A stretch of DNA of 64,000 nt from Paralithodes platypus. Lineage: Eukaryota > Arthropoda > Malacostraca > Decapoda > Lithodidae. Within the stretch, counting starts at the first letter, position 1, and the number at the start of each line of letters is the position of its first letter. A program made the position numbers and the translations under genes. The notes beneath the pieces are model-generated. The model was not told the origin of the DNA. It saw nothing but the letters and a program-made list of their open reading frames with translations, and made no database searches. The DNA lies in assembly GCA_032716605.1 (NCBI GenBank), contig CM064503.1:642912-706911 (forward strand). The letters run 5' to 3'. Positions 49,900 to 59,990 of the stretch are shown piece after piece.

Positions 49900-51000
49900 A
49901 TATACTCCGGTCCAATCCCAATTTTCCTAAAAAATATAAAAGTAAAATAGAAGTACTAGAAATTTTGCAATATTTAAAAGTTTTGTCATTTTTCTATTAT
50001 GTCGACTCAAAGTTGTCTTTATTAATACTGGATATAGAAGTTATGCATATATCTACAACTGCATAATACAGTAATGAAATCTTTAATGGAATGGTGTTTT
50101 AGAATGTGCATTATTTGGTACTGTTTGAAGACTAATTAAGTATTTATTTATGAAGGCAATGTAATTTCCTCTGAAAATATAAGTCATGGTATATTTAAGA
50201 GGAAAATTATATATGCTTTCAAAATTATTGTTTTCACCACCATACACTCCTTGCTCAAGAGCTCTGGGGTAGGGTGGGTGATGATCGGGGACTTAAACAA
50301 ATCTATACTTAAAATAATCTTTAATATATATACAAAAATTAAAATATATGAAGTAGAAATTATTTTACTCCATATACTTTAGTAGATGTCAAGGACTGCC
50401 TACTTGACATCACTAAAAGTTTGCACATTCTAAAATTTATTCCGTTGAGATACTCTTTAGCCATAAATAAGTACATCCTATGGAATCTATTGAACCTTAT
50501 TGGAGAAAAAGTAATTTAGGGTACAGTATAAGATTTGTATGCAGTGTTTTAACTAGAAAATGCCCACTGAAATCTAACGTTGAGATTAAATATTTATGGA
50601 AATGTACTTTTGCATTTTGATATATATTAATGTCTTGATTTTTGTGATTGTATTTATATTGATATTGCAAAGAAAATAGACTGCTTACAAATCTGGTTCT
50701 GTATTTTAATATATGATAGGCCAACCTTCTTGAAAATCTAAAAGGCTAGAAGAAATGGGCTGAAACTTTCCTATCTTATTCCCTGGCTCTGACTTTCCAA
50801 ATTATGAAAATTCCATTCTTGATTACTGTTTATTGATGTTAATGGTAAACAATATTGGGCAATTATAAAAAATACTATTCTATTATAATTAAGCCAGATA
50901 TCTTTGCCACTAAGATTAATAATGGGTAATCATTTTGTGAGATTTCTATGACTGGAAGAGTTGACTAGGAAATAGGTGTGGTAATGCAGTTTATTTACTT
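49900..51000. other. AT-rich, no gene seen
   Basis: No long frames of normal composition. The segment at 50235-50292 repeats 45810-45875. Confidence 0.45.
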
Positions 51001-51009
51001 TAGCCTTTT

Positions 51010-51200
51010 TAGTTAACTATAACTCATTGAGGAATATGAATCACTAAGTTAATTTTGGTTACCTGACTATTTATATGCAGCTTAGGAAGACTGTTTTAGC
51101 AATGACGGGTAATAGTAATATATTAACCCTCGATTGGTCTGGTACTTCCTAAGCTGAATTTAATTGAATGCTAGCCAATATTCCCAAAGTGAATCCTATT
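51010..51200. mobile_element. C-family-like remnants
   Basis: TATATGCAGCTTAGGAAGAC, TTAACCCTCGATTGGTCTGG, TACTTCCTAAGCTGAATTTA: inner arms recognisable, outer ends worn. Confidence 0.5.
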
Positions 51201-51644
51201 TGAATTTGTTTAGAATTTTGGCCTTTATATATTTAATACTTTAATTACTGAAAGTGATGATCAGCTCCTTGATAAATATGACTTAAGTTAATTCTGGATA
51301 TTTGATTATTTTATGTTGCTTTGGAATTATTTTGGCATTTATGCTGATTATTCCTAAAGTGCATAGAATTTCTCTTAGCCAGCCATGACTTATTATTTTA
51401 TGAGTGTTAAAGGTTCAGGATTCCATTGGTGTATATTTTTGCTCAAGAGTGTACTGTATAATGTAAGCAATGTTTTGGCTGCATTTATGTAGGTTTAAAA
51501 CTTTATATCTGGTTTGCATATTTAAATTGGTTTGTCTATCACTGACTGAAAATCTGCCAAAATACCTTGGTATTTAAATTGGTAAAAATATATTTTAGTA
51601 TGCATATGCCATTTATGAAAATACATACTTTGTTTGCATGGTAA

Positions 51645-51745
51645 GTGAAAAATCACTTAACATGCAAAGAAAGTAATATTATTTTCATAACATGCAAAGA
51701 AAGTAATATTATTTTTATCATGCATAATAAAAGTAATAAATTTGT
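51645..51745. repeat. 31-bp tandem repeat, 2.5 copies
   Basis: AACATGCAAAGAAAGTAATA, TTATTTTC is repeated exactly, with a worn third unit ATCATGCATAATAAAAGTAA. Confidence 0.85.
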
Positions 51746-52155
51746 TACCATATACAGATTTTACTAAGATTTGTTTATGGACTTTTTATAAATCATTAAA
51801 AGTTTCTTTGGCTGTTATGTGATAGTTGACCATATTTATATACTGCACTCCTGATATAAAGTTTAGCTACCTAGAATGAACAGTTTGACAAGCAAAGATC
51901 ATTATGAACTCTGGATATGTTCAACCATCATTACTGAAAGTGCTAAACCAAAGTTCTTTTAAGTAATTTGGTTGAATGTTCTAGAAGCATAATGATGAAG
52001 TTCAGAGCACTCATTATTTGTCTGGTCTTAGTCTTAAGATTGCAAGTAATGTTTCTCTGACAGTCTTTGGTTGTGTACTGTTTATTCTGGGTTGCACGTG
52101 TTCTTAGTGCATTTCAAACCTAACTTCCATAGCCTATGCTTGTCATGAGCTCTAT

Positions 52156-52283
52156 TAACCGTTTGGTACGGTCACTATCTGGCTAGCCTCTGATGATATC
52201 AGCTTAGAAAGTACCTCTCTCCTAAGCTGACTAAAATCTTTTGAGGTTAGCCAGAATAAGTAGTGACTACTGAAAGGGTTATT
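52156..52283. mobile_element. C-family-like TTAA remnant
   Basis: TTAACCGTTTGGTACGGTCA ... CTGAAAGGGTTA with the inner arms ATATCAGCTTAGAAAGTACC and CTCCTAAGCTGACTAAAATC. Confidence 0.6.
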
Positions 52284-52289
52284 TGAGCC

Positions 52290-53070
52290 AATGACAAGAC
52301 TGGCTAGGTTTGAAATGCACACATTACACGACTGCCGGCTATTTGTGATCGAATTACTTAAGTCTTCAAGCACCTTTCAATGGACTTTACTTATATTTCA
52401 CTTAATGTACTTATAGTAACTCAACTAGTTCCATCACTTACAAACATTAGGCTTTGGGATTATCAACAACTAAAGTCTATGCCGTTATAAATTGATAAAA
52501 CATTTGATCACTTTCAATACTTTATATAGATTTTTAAAGCATTACTGACCATGATATACTTTAAATTGATTACTATACAACTTATGATATAACTTTATAA
52601 AGCAGCATTGACTAAGTCATTGGACATGCAAAATAACTCTGAAACTGAACCGTTACTAAAAGATTGTACTGTAATTTCTTTGGTTACTGGATATTTTTTA
52701 AGTGACAATGTATGTTTTATGAATGATTTATAATGAACAACTATCATAAACCTTTAAACTTTGTTATTTCTGTCTAATAAAATTACTTTGTATACCTATG
52801 TTTCTCAATAAACCTTGTAACATTTGGCTTAGCCAAATTATAATTTAAAACTTTGACTACACAAGATACTCAAAGGAACTAATCAAAATTGCTATGAAAT
52901 AACTTCTTCATGGATACAATGGACAACTGGGTTCAAGTGACTGATGCCTATAAATAATCGTGGACTTAACAAGAATATAAATGTCCGGAGTGGCTTAGAG
53001 ACTGGCATCAGAGTGTACATGTACCAATAATATGGGTCTCTCATTAAACATTAATAAAAGTATAACTAAA
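52290..53070. other. AT-rich, no gene seen
   Basis: No recognisable repeat or coding sequence except a worn family M segment near 52840-52905 (TAATTTAAAACTTTGACTAC, CTAATCAAAATTGCTATG). Confidence 0.45.
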
Positions 53071-53074
53071 TAAA

Positions 53075-53265
53075 GGGGAATGTGCCTGAGCATATATACT
53101 GATAGTTAATTATATAAAAGAAGTCCTCAATTATTGGTAATGAGAAATACAACATAATAAAGACCTGCCTGAGCATATACTAATGGTTAATTATACAAAT
53201 AAAAGAAGGCATCAATTATTGGTACTGAGAACTACAACAGTAAGGACCTAAGTAAATATGCCATA
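53075..53265. repeat. About 95-bp direct duplication
   Basis: TGCCTGAGCATATATACTGA, TAGTTAATTATATAAAAGAA, TCAATTATTGGTAATGAGAA recurs as TGCCTGAGCATATACTAATG, GTTAATTATACAAATAAAAG, TCAATTATTGGTACTGAGAA. Confidence 0.85.
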
Positions 53266-53284
53266 CCTATTATTGCTAAGCAAT

Positions 53285-53375
53285 GTTTCATCAATAAATT
53301 AAAATTTCAAACTAAGCAAACCAAAACTGGGACAAAGGCAAAATTGCTATGTGGAAACATCAATTATATAGCCTA
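53285..53375. mobile_element. Family M half copy
   Basis: AAATTAAAATTTCAAACTAA, GCAAACCAAAACTGGGACAA, AAATTGCTATGTGGAAACAT. Confidence 0.65.
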
Positions 53376-53475
53376 TCATTCATCAGACCAATATTACCAT
53401 AATCAAAACCAATTATTATAATGTAAAACTGGCACAATAAACAAACAAACTATATAAAGACAAAAGAACTTCTCA

Positions 53476-54525
53476 AAAATAGGTCAATTTAAAAAAATAT
53501 ATACCGTTGAATCTGCAACGGCGAGACGAAGCCAAATATGTAATCATATTGACAAGTCAAAATTCGACCAAAATCACCGATTTGCCTGGGCTTACCCAAG
53601 GTTTTTGAGACAAATATTTTCGATTCTGGCCGAATGGCTGGGCGAAAATGAAATCTAAAACCATGTCTAGAAGCAGCTCGGCGAGACAAATCGAATGGCA
53701 CCAAGTAGAATTCCCTACGACTTATAGTTTGGGCTACAGAGGACTTTTAAAGTCCAAAAAACGGTCCTCTGGGCCCTCCAGGAAGGCCCGTCAAAATCGA
53801 AATCCTAAACTAATGGTCCGATTTTAATTCTGTTTGCGCCATTCGATTCAGCTTGCCAAACTGTACTTAAGGTATAAATTTAAACAAAATCCGTTCGTAA
53901 ATAACTCATCTATGGAGTTTTTAAACTTTAAAATAGGCCTAGGGGGCCTAAAAAATAGGTCAAAATTAAAATAAAATTATACCGTTCAATCCGCAACGGC
54001 GAGACGAAGCCAAATATGTAATAATATTGACAAGTCAAAATTCGACCAAAATCACCGATTTGCCTGGGCTTATAAAAACCCAAGGTTTTTGAGACAAATA
54101 TTTTCGATTCTGGCCGAATGGCTGGGCGAAAATGAAATCTAAAACCATGTCTAGAAGCAGCTCGGCGAGACAAATCGAATGGCACCAAGTAGAATTCCCT
54201 ACGACTTATAGTTTGGGCTACAGAGGACTTTTAAAGTCCAAAAAACGGTCCCCTGGGCCCTCTAGGAAGGCCCGTCAAAATCGAATTCCTAAACTAATGG
54301 TCCGATTTTAATTCTGTTTGCGCCATTCGATTCAGCTTGCCAAACTGTACTTAAGGTATAAATTTAAAGAAAATCCGTTCGTAAATAACTCATCTATGGA
54401 GTTTTTAAACTTTAAAATAGGCCTAGGGGGCCTAAAAATAGGTCAAAATTAAAATAAAATTATACCGTTCAATCCGCAACGGCGAGACGAAGCCAAATAT
54501 TTAATAATATTGACAAGTCAAATCC
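53476..54525. repeat. About 475-483-bp tandem repeat, 2.2 copies
   Basis: Units start AATAGGTCAA(A/T)(A/T)T near 53478, 53955 and 54440. Landmarks: TCGACCAAAATCACCGATTT, AAGGTTTTTGAGACAAATAT, CTAGAAGCAGCTCGGCGAGA, GACTTATAGTTTGGGCTACA and GGCCTAGGGGGCCTA. Units 1 and 2 agree at more than 95 %. Unit 2 has six extra bases (TATAAA region) beside ACCCAAGG. Unit 3 is cut at 54525 by a different element. Confidence 0.95.
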
Positions 54526-55594
54526 GGGAGGCCTCATATGAGGCTAACCGTATTTTGGTTAGGAGTCCGGGAGGCTTCATATGAGGCAAAATCAAAGGGT
54601 TTAAATCGCGCGGGCGGATTTTTATTTGTGCGTGGGCTACCGCAGCGCCACCAAGCACAAACTAACAGGCAGCATTAGTTCTTAGTGCGCATCCAAAATG
54701 GATGGAGGTAATTAAACAAAAAATGCTGTGTCCGAATCGACGTCCGCTACCGCGTACCGTACGCCTAACAAAAGCAAGGCTAAAACGACCAAGAAAACCG
54801 TGCTTAGTCCCGATGGTGTTGCACACACTCTGGAAGAACTAAGCAAATATAGTTAACTGAGTGATTATAGTGAACTTGTGCGTGACTTTGACGAAGAACA
54901 AGTGGTTAGTTAAGATGAGGGTGAATTGGCGGATGGATTAGAGTTTCTGGGCTTTATTAGTACCGATGAGGACGATAATGACGAGGATAATTACGATAGT
55001 GAATGCGGTACTCGTGAATATATATAGTGAACTGAGTGAACTTGGGAGTGACTTTGACGATGAAGAAGTGGTTAGTGAAGATGCGGTACCGTACGCTCGC
55101 CTAGCCTAGTAAGTGAAAGTGACACACAAATGTATAACAAGTAATAATAACTCAATAATAACAGTGAAAGTGCCGAAAATATGTTATAAAAAGTTTCACA
55201 TAACTCAATAATGGTTGTAAAAGAAATAAATGACACAATAACTATGACATTATCACCATACAAACATAATATCGTCTACCGGTACCAAAGCCACCGAAGC
55301 AACGAGTGACTTAGTGCGTGCTAGCCAGGGCCGCGGAGAAGCGTTCAGACACAGGCAAAAATACGCGGGAAATTACCTCCATTCCCATCATCATATCTCG
55401 GCAACCACTTGTCGTAGCGATGTTAACTCAACGGCAGTCTACAGACGAAGGTTGGTTCTACGCTATGCAATTTCATTGACTGCTCTAGGTGGTCTCAATC
55501 AGTAGATATCGAATTATGAAGATAGCAATTTTTCAGGAATACCCCCGGACACGACGATCGCCTCATATGAAGGCCCCCGGATCCGGAGGGTTAA
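54525..55594 (+). mobile_element. piggyBac-like element remnant
   Basis: Left end TCCGGGAGGCCTCATATGAG (repeated as TCCGGGAGGCTTCATATGAG at 54564), right end CGCCTCATATGAAGGCCCCC, GGATCCGGAGGGTTAA. The right end has the GGGTTAA form of piggyBac-type ends; the left is less certain. It carries a broken acidic reading frame at 54698-55027. Confidence 0.55.
54698..55027 (+). pseudogene. Acidic N-terminal domain resembling piggyBac-like transposases, with stops
   Basis: From ATG the frame reads MDGGN, stop, TKNAVSESTSATAYRTPNKS, a Lys-rich stretch, TVLSPDGVAHTLEELSKYS, stop, LSDYSELVRDFDEEQVVS, stop, DEGELADGLEFLGFISTDED, DNDEDNYDSECGTREYI and a final stop. Three premature stops show it is dead. 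Ser/Asp/Glu-rich N-termini with SDxxE and DDEEVVSEDE-like phrases are usual in piggyBac-type transposases, but the catalytic domain is absent. A shorter repeat of the motif (GSDFDDEEVVSED) follows at 55030-55080. Confidence 0.45.
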
Positions 55595-55895
55595 GATTGT
55601 ACAATACTTTAAAAGGAATTTGACAAAAATGTTTTTTGTGTTTTGTGGGGTTATAATAGGTCGGAATCACCTGAATTAATTTTTGGGAACTCCGCTTCGA
55701 GAGGATTCCAACGATATGGTCACAAGTAATAGAACAACTTTTTTGGAAAAAATAGATTTGGACATGTGGGGATATGTTTGGATTCCTCAGGACGCGCTGA
55801 ATCCAATGGCGCAATCCGGTTTTAAATATATTCATTTTTGTAGAAATGGGAGCTTATTATAATTTTAAAGTGCTTAACAATTAAATTTGTGTAAT
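55595..55895. other. Unassigned region
   Basis: TTTGTGTTTTGTGGGGTTAT, GAACTCCGCTTCGAGAGG, ATGTGGGGATATGTTTGGAT. No known family. The 90-codon minus-strand frame has no motif. Confidence 0.35.
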
Positions 55896-55899
55896 CAAC

Positions 55900-56167
55900 C
55901 ACTATTCAGCTTAGGAAGGACCTCTAGCAAAAAATAAGGCTTCAATATATCTCAACCAACTTTTAACCACTTTATTCAGCTTAAGAAGGACCTCTAGCAA
56001 AAAATAATGCTTCAATATATCTCAACCAACTATTTTCAACCACTTTATTCAGCTTAGGAAGGACCTCTAGCCAAAAATAAGGCTTCAATAATATCTCGAC
56101 CAACCCAATCGTCAAAATATAGCCACAATACAAATCTAACACACATCGCTGGTACTCAAAGGGTTAA
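55900..56167. mobile_element. C-family element with three 69-bp internal tandem units
   Basis: TTCAGCTTAGGAAGGACCTC, TAGCAAAAAATAAGGCTTCA, ATATATCTCAACCAAC is repeated at 55908, 55976 and 56045. The right end is ATCGCTGGTACTCAAAGGGTTAA. The left TTAA end is not recognisable. Confidence 0.75.
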
Positions 56168-56465
56168 CGGACAAAAACAATGTAAAATGATAGCCGAGTT
56201 ACTGTACTGTCAAAATGTGTCAATCATGAAGGGGTTAAGCAAACAATATAAGATAAACAACTAAAACATAACGCTAAACATTTGGGAAACTAACATAATA
56301 TCCAAACAAGACAATTGATATAAGCACAAAGAAACTAGCAACAGCAGACTGACTACCAAAGAAAAAGGAGCAACAACAGGAGGCATTTCACAAGTAGAGA
56401 AAATATCAAAGTAAACTATTTAAGCAAACAAGAACCCATCAAATATATACCATACACAAGCAAAA

Positions 56466-56655
56466 TCTATTTTTTTTTTTCTTAGGGAGACAAAAAGCAA
56501 AACTGCCTGTAGCGAGTGTCTTCCTCAGAGTTGAAAGAGTGACAGGGCCAAAATCAAGGGACGTTCGAACCAAAATGCTAGGACACACGGAGCAATTCAA
56601 GTCATAAGAACAGGGAAATACTGATTTTGGGAGAGAGTTCCAATGATACAGCAAA
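56466..56655 (-). mobile_element. Poly-A-tailed LINE (family D), 3' fragment
   Basis: Begins with 12 T (tail), then GGGAGACAAAAAGCAAAACT, AGAGTTGAAAGAGTGACAGG, GGGACGTTCGAACC. On the minus strand NSLPKSVFPCSYDLN of the polymerase end is still readable. It has an internal deletion compared with 25060-25160. Confidence 0.82.
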
Positions 56656-56788
56656 CTACTCAAATCAAGCCATACTGAAAAACATAAGTGTCTAACCAAT
56701 ATATAAAGTACCCAAGCAAAGAACAATACAATCAAAATATTCACAAGTATACATCAACCATAGAAATGCATAATAGTACACGACAAAG

Positions 56789-57470
56789 TACAGTGGCGCT
56801 AATAAGTCATGTCTCGGCACCAAGTATATTTTTATAAATAATTGGTATCGGCAATACCCAAGCTTCATTTCTTCATATCGAGTGATATATACAAACATGT
56901 TCCTACACTTACCCACCCTATTCAACATCTGACAGACAAGCGGGTGCCCAACCCCGAAAGGGGTTGAAATAGGAGAGCTATCTCCCCGCCAAAGGTGGCT
57001 TTCTAGGACCTTTCCTAGCTGATGCTGAGAGGATTGGGTTCTAGTCATGTGGTGATGGGCTGGTCTATCAGAGTGAGAACTGAGCGATCTCTGCCATACC
57101 CATAGCTTACTCTGACTGTTCCTTTTACTTATATATTTTCTAGATCTATATAGATTATAGATTTTCTAGTGACGGCGTCTCTTCCGTGGATTGACCTCCC
57201 AATCTACCAAGATTGGAAGCCAAAGCGTAACATTTTTCCTTTGCCCCTCTAACTTTCTCTTCATAATTGCGGAGAGGCACAGGGCCCTGGGTGGGGCTTT
57301 GGTTTCCCGGGCGTTTCCGCACCCTCCTCAGCTCCCCGCCATGGAGTGGCTTCGGTCACCCAGGCTTTATTGTGGTCGGCAGGGAGGGTTCTGTGGGGGC
57401 GCTCGGTTATGGCCTTGGCCTTGCTCGGAACGTAATGACAGCTGGGACATGACTTATTAGCGCCACCGTA
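56789..57470. mobile_element. P-family pogo-like MITE, copy 3, split by SINE-C
   Basis: TA CAGTGGCGCTAATAAGTCAT ... ATGACTTATTAGCGCCACCG TA. Between 56938 and 57429 lies a SINE-C. The whole is flanked by a 17-bp direct repeat GTACACGACAAAGTACA (56776-56792 and 57468-57484), longer than the expected TA. Confidence 0.85.
56938..57429 (+). mobile_element. CAA-tailed short element (SINE-C), 3' end missing
   Basis: AGCGGGTGCCCAACCCCGAA ... GGCCTTGGCCTTGCTCGG; the last 50 bp including the tail are absent. A small duplication AGATCTATATAGATTATAGA occurs near 57141. Confidence 0.88.
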
Positions 57471-57828
57471 CACGACAAAGTACAACAAAGCCAACAACTG
57501 TAGATAATAATAATAATAATAATAATAGGCTGGTACTGTATTGTACGAGAGCCAATTCTCAAAAATGATTCACGAACGCTCGCATTAACTTCAATTTTTC
57601 AAACAAAAAATATATGTTTATAGTCATCAGTACAGTAACTCTATGATCCGCAGTATCATAAGCCTGCAGAAATAGGTGCGACTTCACTGGTTTATTAAAA
57701 GCATCAACACAAGTCCACTGCTTAAGTAACTGGAAGTTGATTGAATAGACGCAATTGATGGAACATACATTATGACAAACTAAGCAACCAAAAACAAAAC
57801 GATTATGAATATACAGTACAGTACTTAC

Positions 57829-57913
57829 ATTTCTTAAAGCAGTAGAGGCTGAGACCAGGCAGCCATACCACCACAGCAACAGCCAACAGATTGTTGCTAC
57901 ATCAACACTTGAC
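57829..57913 (-). CDS. Possible internal exon with a hydrophobic segment
   Basis: On the minus strand: acceptor TTTTCGTTTCTTTTCAG, then 85 bp, then donor AAAT|GTAAGTACTG. Both signals are close to consensus. One frame is open throughout: SSVDVATICWLLLWWYGCLV, SASTALRN. The stretch ATICWLLLWWYGCLVSAS could be a signal peptide or membrane helix. No partner exon has been found and the protein is not recognised. Confidence 0.35.
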
Positions 57914-57982
57914 CTGAAAAGAAACGAAAATATAATATGTAACAACTTGCATTTTATTCCTAAAGTTAGTCAGTAGCCAATT

Positions 57983-58469
57983 TTAACCCTTCCTACCCGG
58001 CCTGTCTTACCTAAGGACGGTCGCCCGTACCCGGGCGAAATGGCTGAAAAACGTCTAGGCCTAGGCTACCGTATTTATGTTTATTTTCACTGCTAGAACT
58101 TTCCCACTCATCTATAATCGTAGTGCGGTTTTCAATCTGTATTTTGGCGTTGAGTAGAGCTCTGTAAGTCAACTGGTTCAGTTGTGATGACGATTTCAGT
58201 GGAGCAAATATTGCAGAGATGTTGCCAATATGGGGGCTTTTCAGACACTAATTTCGTCTGACGTCAGAACAATAACATTGAAGTCTTCTCCTTCTTGTTT
58301 TCGGAGGTGCGGTGACGCAACGCTTGGGTTTGTTGACATACGTCGTACGTACGGCGTTCAGACCAAGCTTAATTAGGCTATTAAGCTGCCGTCTTAGGTA
58401 AGGACGGCCGGGTAGCTGCCCTTCTGCCGAGCTGTCCTTACCTAAGGTAGCCCGGGTAGGAAGGGTTAA
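57983..58469. mobile_element. H-family TTAA element
   Basis: TTAACCCTTCCTACCCGGCC ... CCCGGGTAGGAAGGGTTAA. The inverted repeats extend inwards with CTTACCTAAGGACGG and its complement. CCCGTACCCGGGCGA near 58025 is self-complementary. It is 487 bp with no transposase. Confidence 0.9.
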
Positions 58470-58539
58470 TATCATCCAAAACTGGGACGACACAATATAA
58501 AGACAAAAAACAACTAATCAAAGTCAATACAGTACAGGT

Positions 58540-58960
58540 ATGTGGAACAAAATATTTAGCAAAACAAAATATGAAACATAATACACAAAACAGAAATTCC
58601 TCACTTAACCCCTTCACCGCCATTATTACTTTCATCGTATTCTAGATTTATGTATGTACACTCGGTCAAAAAAGTATCTGCACCCCTACGCTGATCATCA
58701 GGTGTGTACAACTCGATAGGGTTGGTACCTCTGCCTGCAACTATATCCGTGTGTCGGAGACGATCAGATATAGTTGCAGGCAGATGTACCAACCCTATCG
58801 AGCTGTACACACCTGATGATCAGCGTAGGGGTGCAGATACTTTTTGTACCGAGTGTACATACATAAATCCAGAATACGATGAAAATAACCATGGCGGTGA
58901 AGGGGTCAAGTGAGGAATTTTGAAGCAGAGTTAATTTTGTTCGCTAATTTATGAAGTGTA
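58540..58960. repeat. Large palindrome built from a TTAA element
   Basis: Outer arms: AGCAAAACAAAATATGAAAC..CAGAAATTCCTCACTTAACC against the complement ending about 58956. The middle layer starts TTAACCCCTTCACCGCCATT (58605) and ends ATGGCGGTGAAGGGGTCAA (58909). The centre is a separate Tc1-like element. Confidence 0.85.
58657..58857. mobile_element. Tc1/mariner-like fold-back MITE
   Basis: TA CACTCGGTCAAAAAAGTATC ... GATACTTTTTGTACCGAGTG TA. Its arms are nearly perfect over about 90 bp (TGCACCCCTACGCTGATCAT, CAGGTGTGTACA, GGGTTGGTAC, CTGCCTGCAACTATATC), around a loop of about 20 bp (CGTGTGTCGGAGACGATCA). Confidence 0.92.
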
Positions 58961-59059
58961 ATCATTAAAAAATTAAATTCAGGCGACTAAGTCAAGAAAG
59001 GCTGTACAGACTTTCGATAAACATAAAACACGGATAATAAATACTGGAAACGCTAGAGT

Positions 59060-59393
59060 GTATTCATTAAAAGTCGGCCAAACCTCTTCAATACTATGAG
59101 AGTTCCGTATGGAGCTCAGTGGTCTGGTTAATCTGCTCTACATAACTAACCATCTTCAATACTAACCTCTAGACCTGATCACTTTCTAAGGAGAACTCCA
59201 AAGAAAAAATGACCTCCCGTATGCAGCGTTGGGAACTTCTCACCGAGACGCTATGACATGGAGTTCATAGCGTCTCGGTGAGAAGTTCCCAACGCTGCAT
59301 ACGGTAGCTCATTTTTTCTTTGGAGTTCTCCTTACAAAGTGATCAGGTCTAAAGGTTAGTATTTAAGAGCTTTGGCCGACTTTTAATGAATAC
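59060..59393. mobile_element. Fold-back hairpin element, 99-bp arms at about 97 % identity
   Basis: Inner arms 59158-59256 and 59265-59363 pair with about three mismatches around the 8-base loop CATGGAGT. Outer ends GTATTCATTAAAAGTCGGCC and GGCCGACTTTTAATGAATAC also pair. About 70 bp at 59090-59157 is present on the left side only. It abuts the ATAC-repeat tail of the family B LINE. Confidence 0.92.
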
Positions 59394-59441
59394 ATACATA
59401 CATAACATTTTAAGACTGAGTGTTCACACGGAAGTGCAGTT

Positions 59442-59990
59442 TCAGTCTCTTGTCCTAATGGCGGCATTCCAGGCAACCCTGTTAAGGGCTGCTTCACTTG
59501 TCAAGTTCTTGGATTTGAGATCGGCGCGTATAGTCCGATCCCAGGTCTTCCTCGGTCCACCCCTTGGTGCAGCTCCCTCCACAATCACAGACCTGCATTT
59601 TTTCACCCAATTTTGTTCATCCATTCTCTCCACATGTCCATACCATCTCAGTCTACTTGTACGCATCACCTCGCTAATACTCTTTATACCTAAACGTCTC
59701 CTCAGCTCAACATTTGTTATTCTATCCTGTAGCCTGGCCCCACACATCCATCTCACCATTCTCATCTCATTACGCTCCATTCTGTTGACATCCTCTACTT
59801 TAACGGCCCATGTTTCTGAGGCATACGTCATTGCACTTCTAACACATGAGGCATGTACACCTTTCCCTTCAGGGGGAGAGGCATTCTTTTCATGGTCAGG
59901 ATTGGCATCAATTCTCTGAACTTCCCCCACCCACACCTAATTCTAGCAACAGTGGCAGCCTCGGCCCCACCACCGGCAGAGATGGTATCT
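59442..59990 (-). pseudogene. RTE-like reverse transcriptase, C-terminal region (3' piece)
   Basis: DTISAGGGAEAATVARIRCG, WGKFRELMPILTMKRMPLPL, KGKVYM, then a frameshift from two extra bases near 59850, then SCVRSAMTYASETWAVKVED, VNRMERNEMRMVRWMCGARL, VELRRRLGIKSISEVMRTSR, LRWYGHVERMDEQNWVKKCR, GGPRKTWDRTIRADL, AALNRVAWNAAIRTRD and stop. Apart from the shift the C-terminal 140 residues are intact. Confidence 0.9.

Noticed and set aside
53489..54188. A real gene duplicated in tandem
   Set aside because: The frame is short, without start context or homology, and lies fully within a tandem satellite-like unit. It is kept only as a weak finding.
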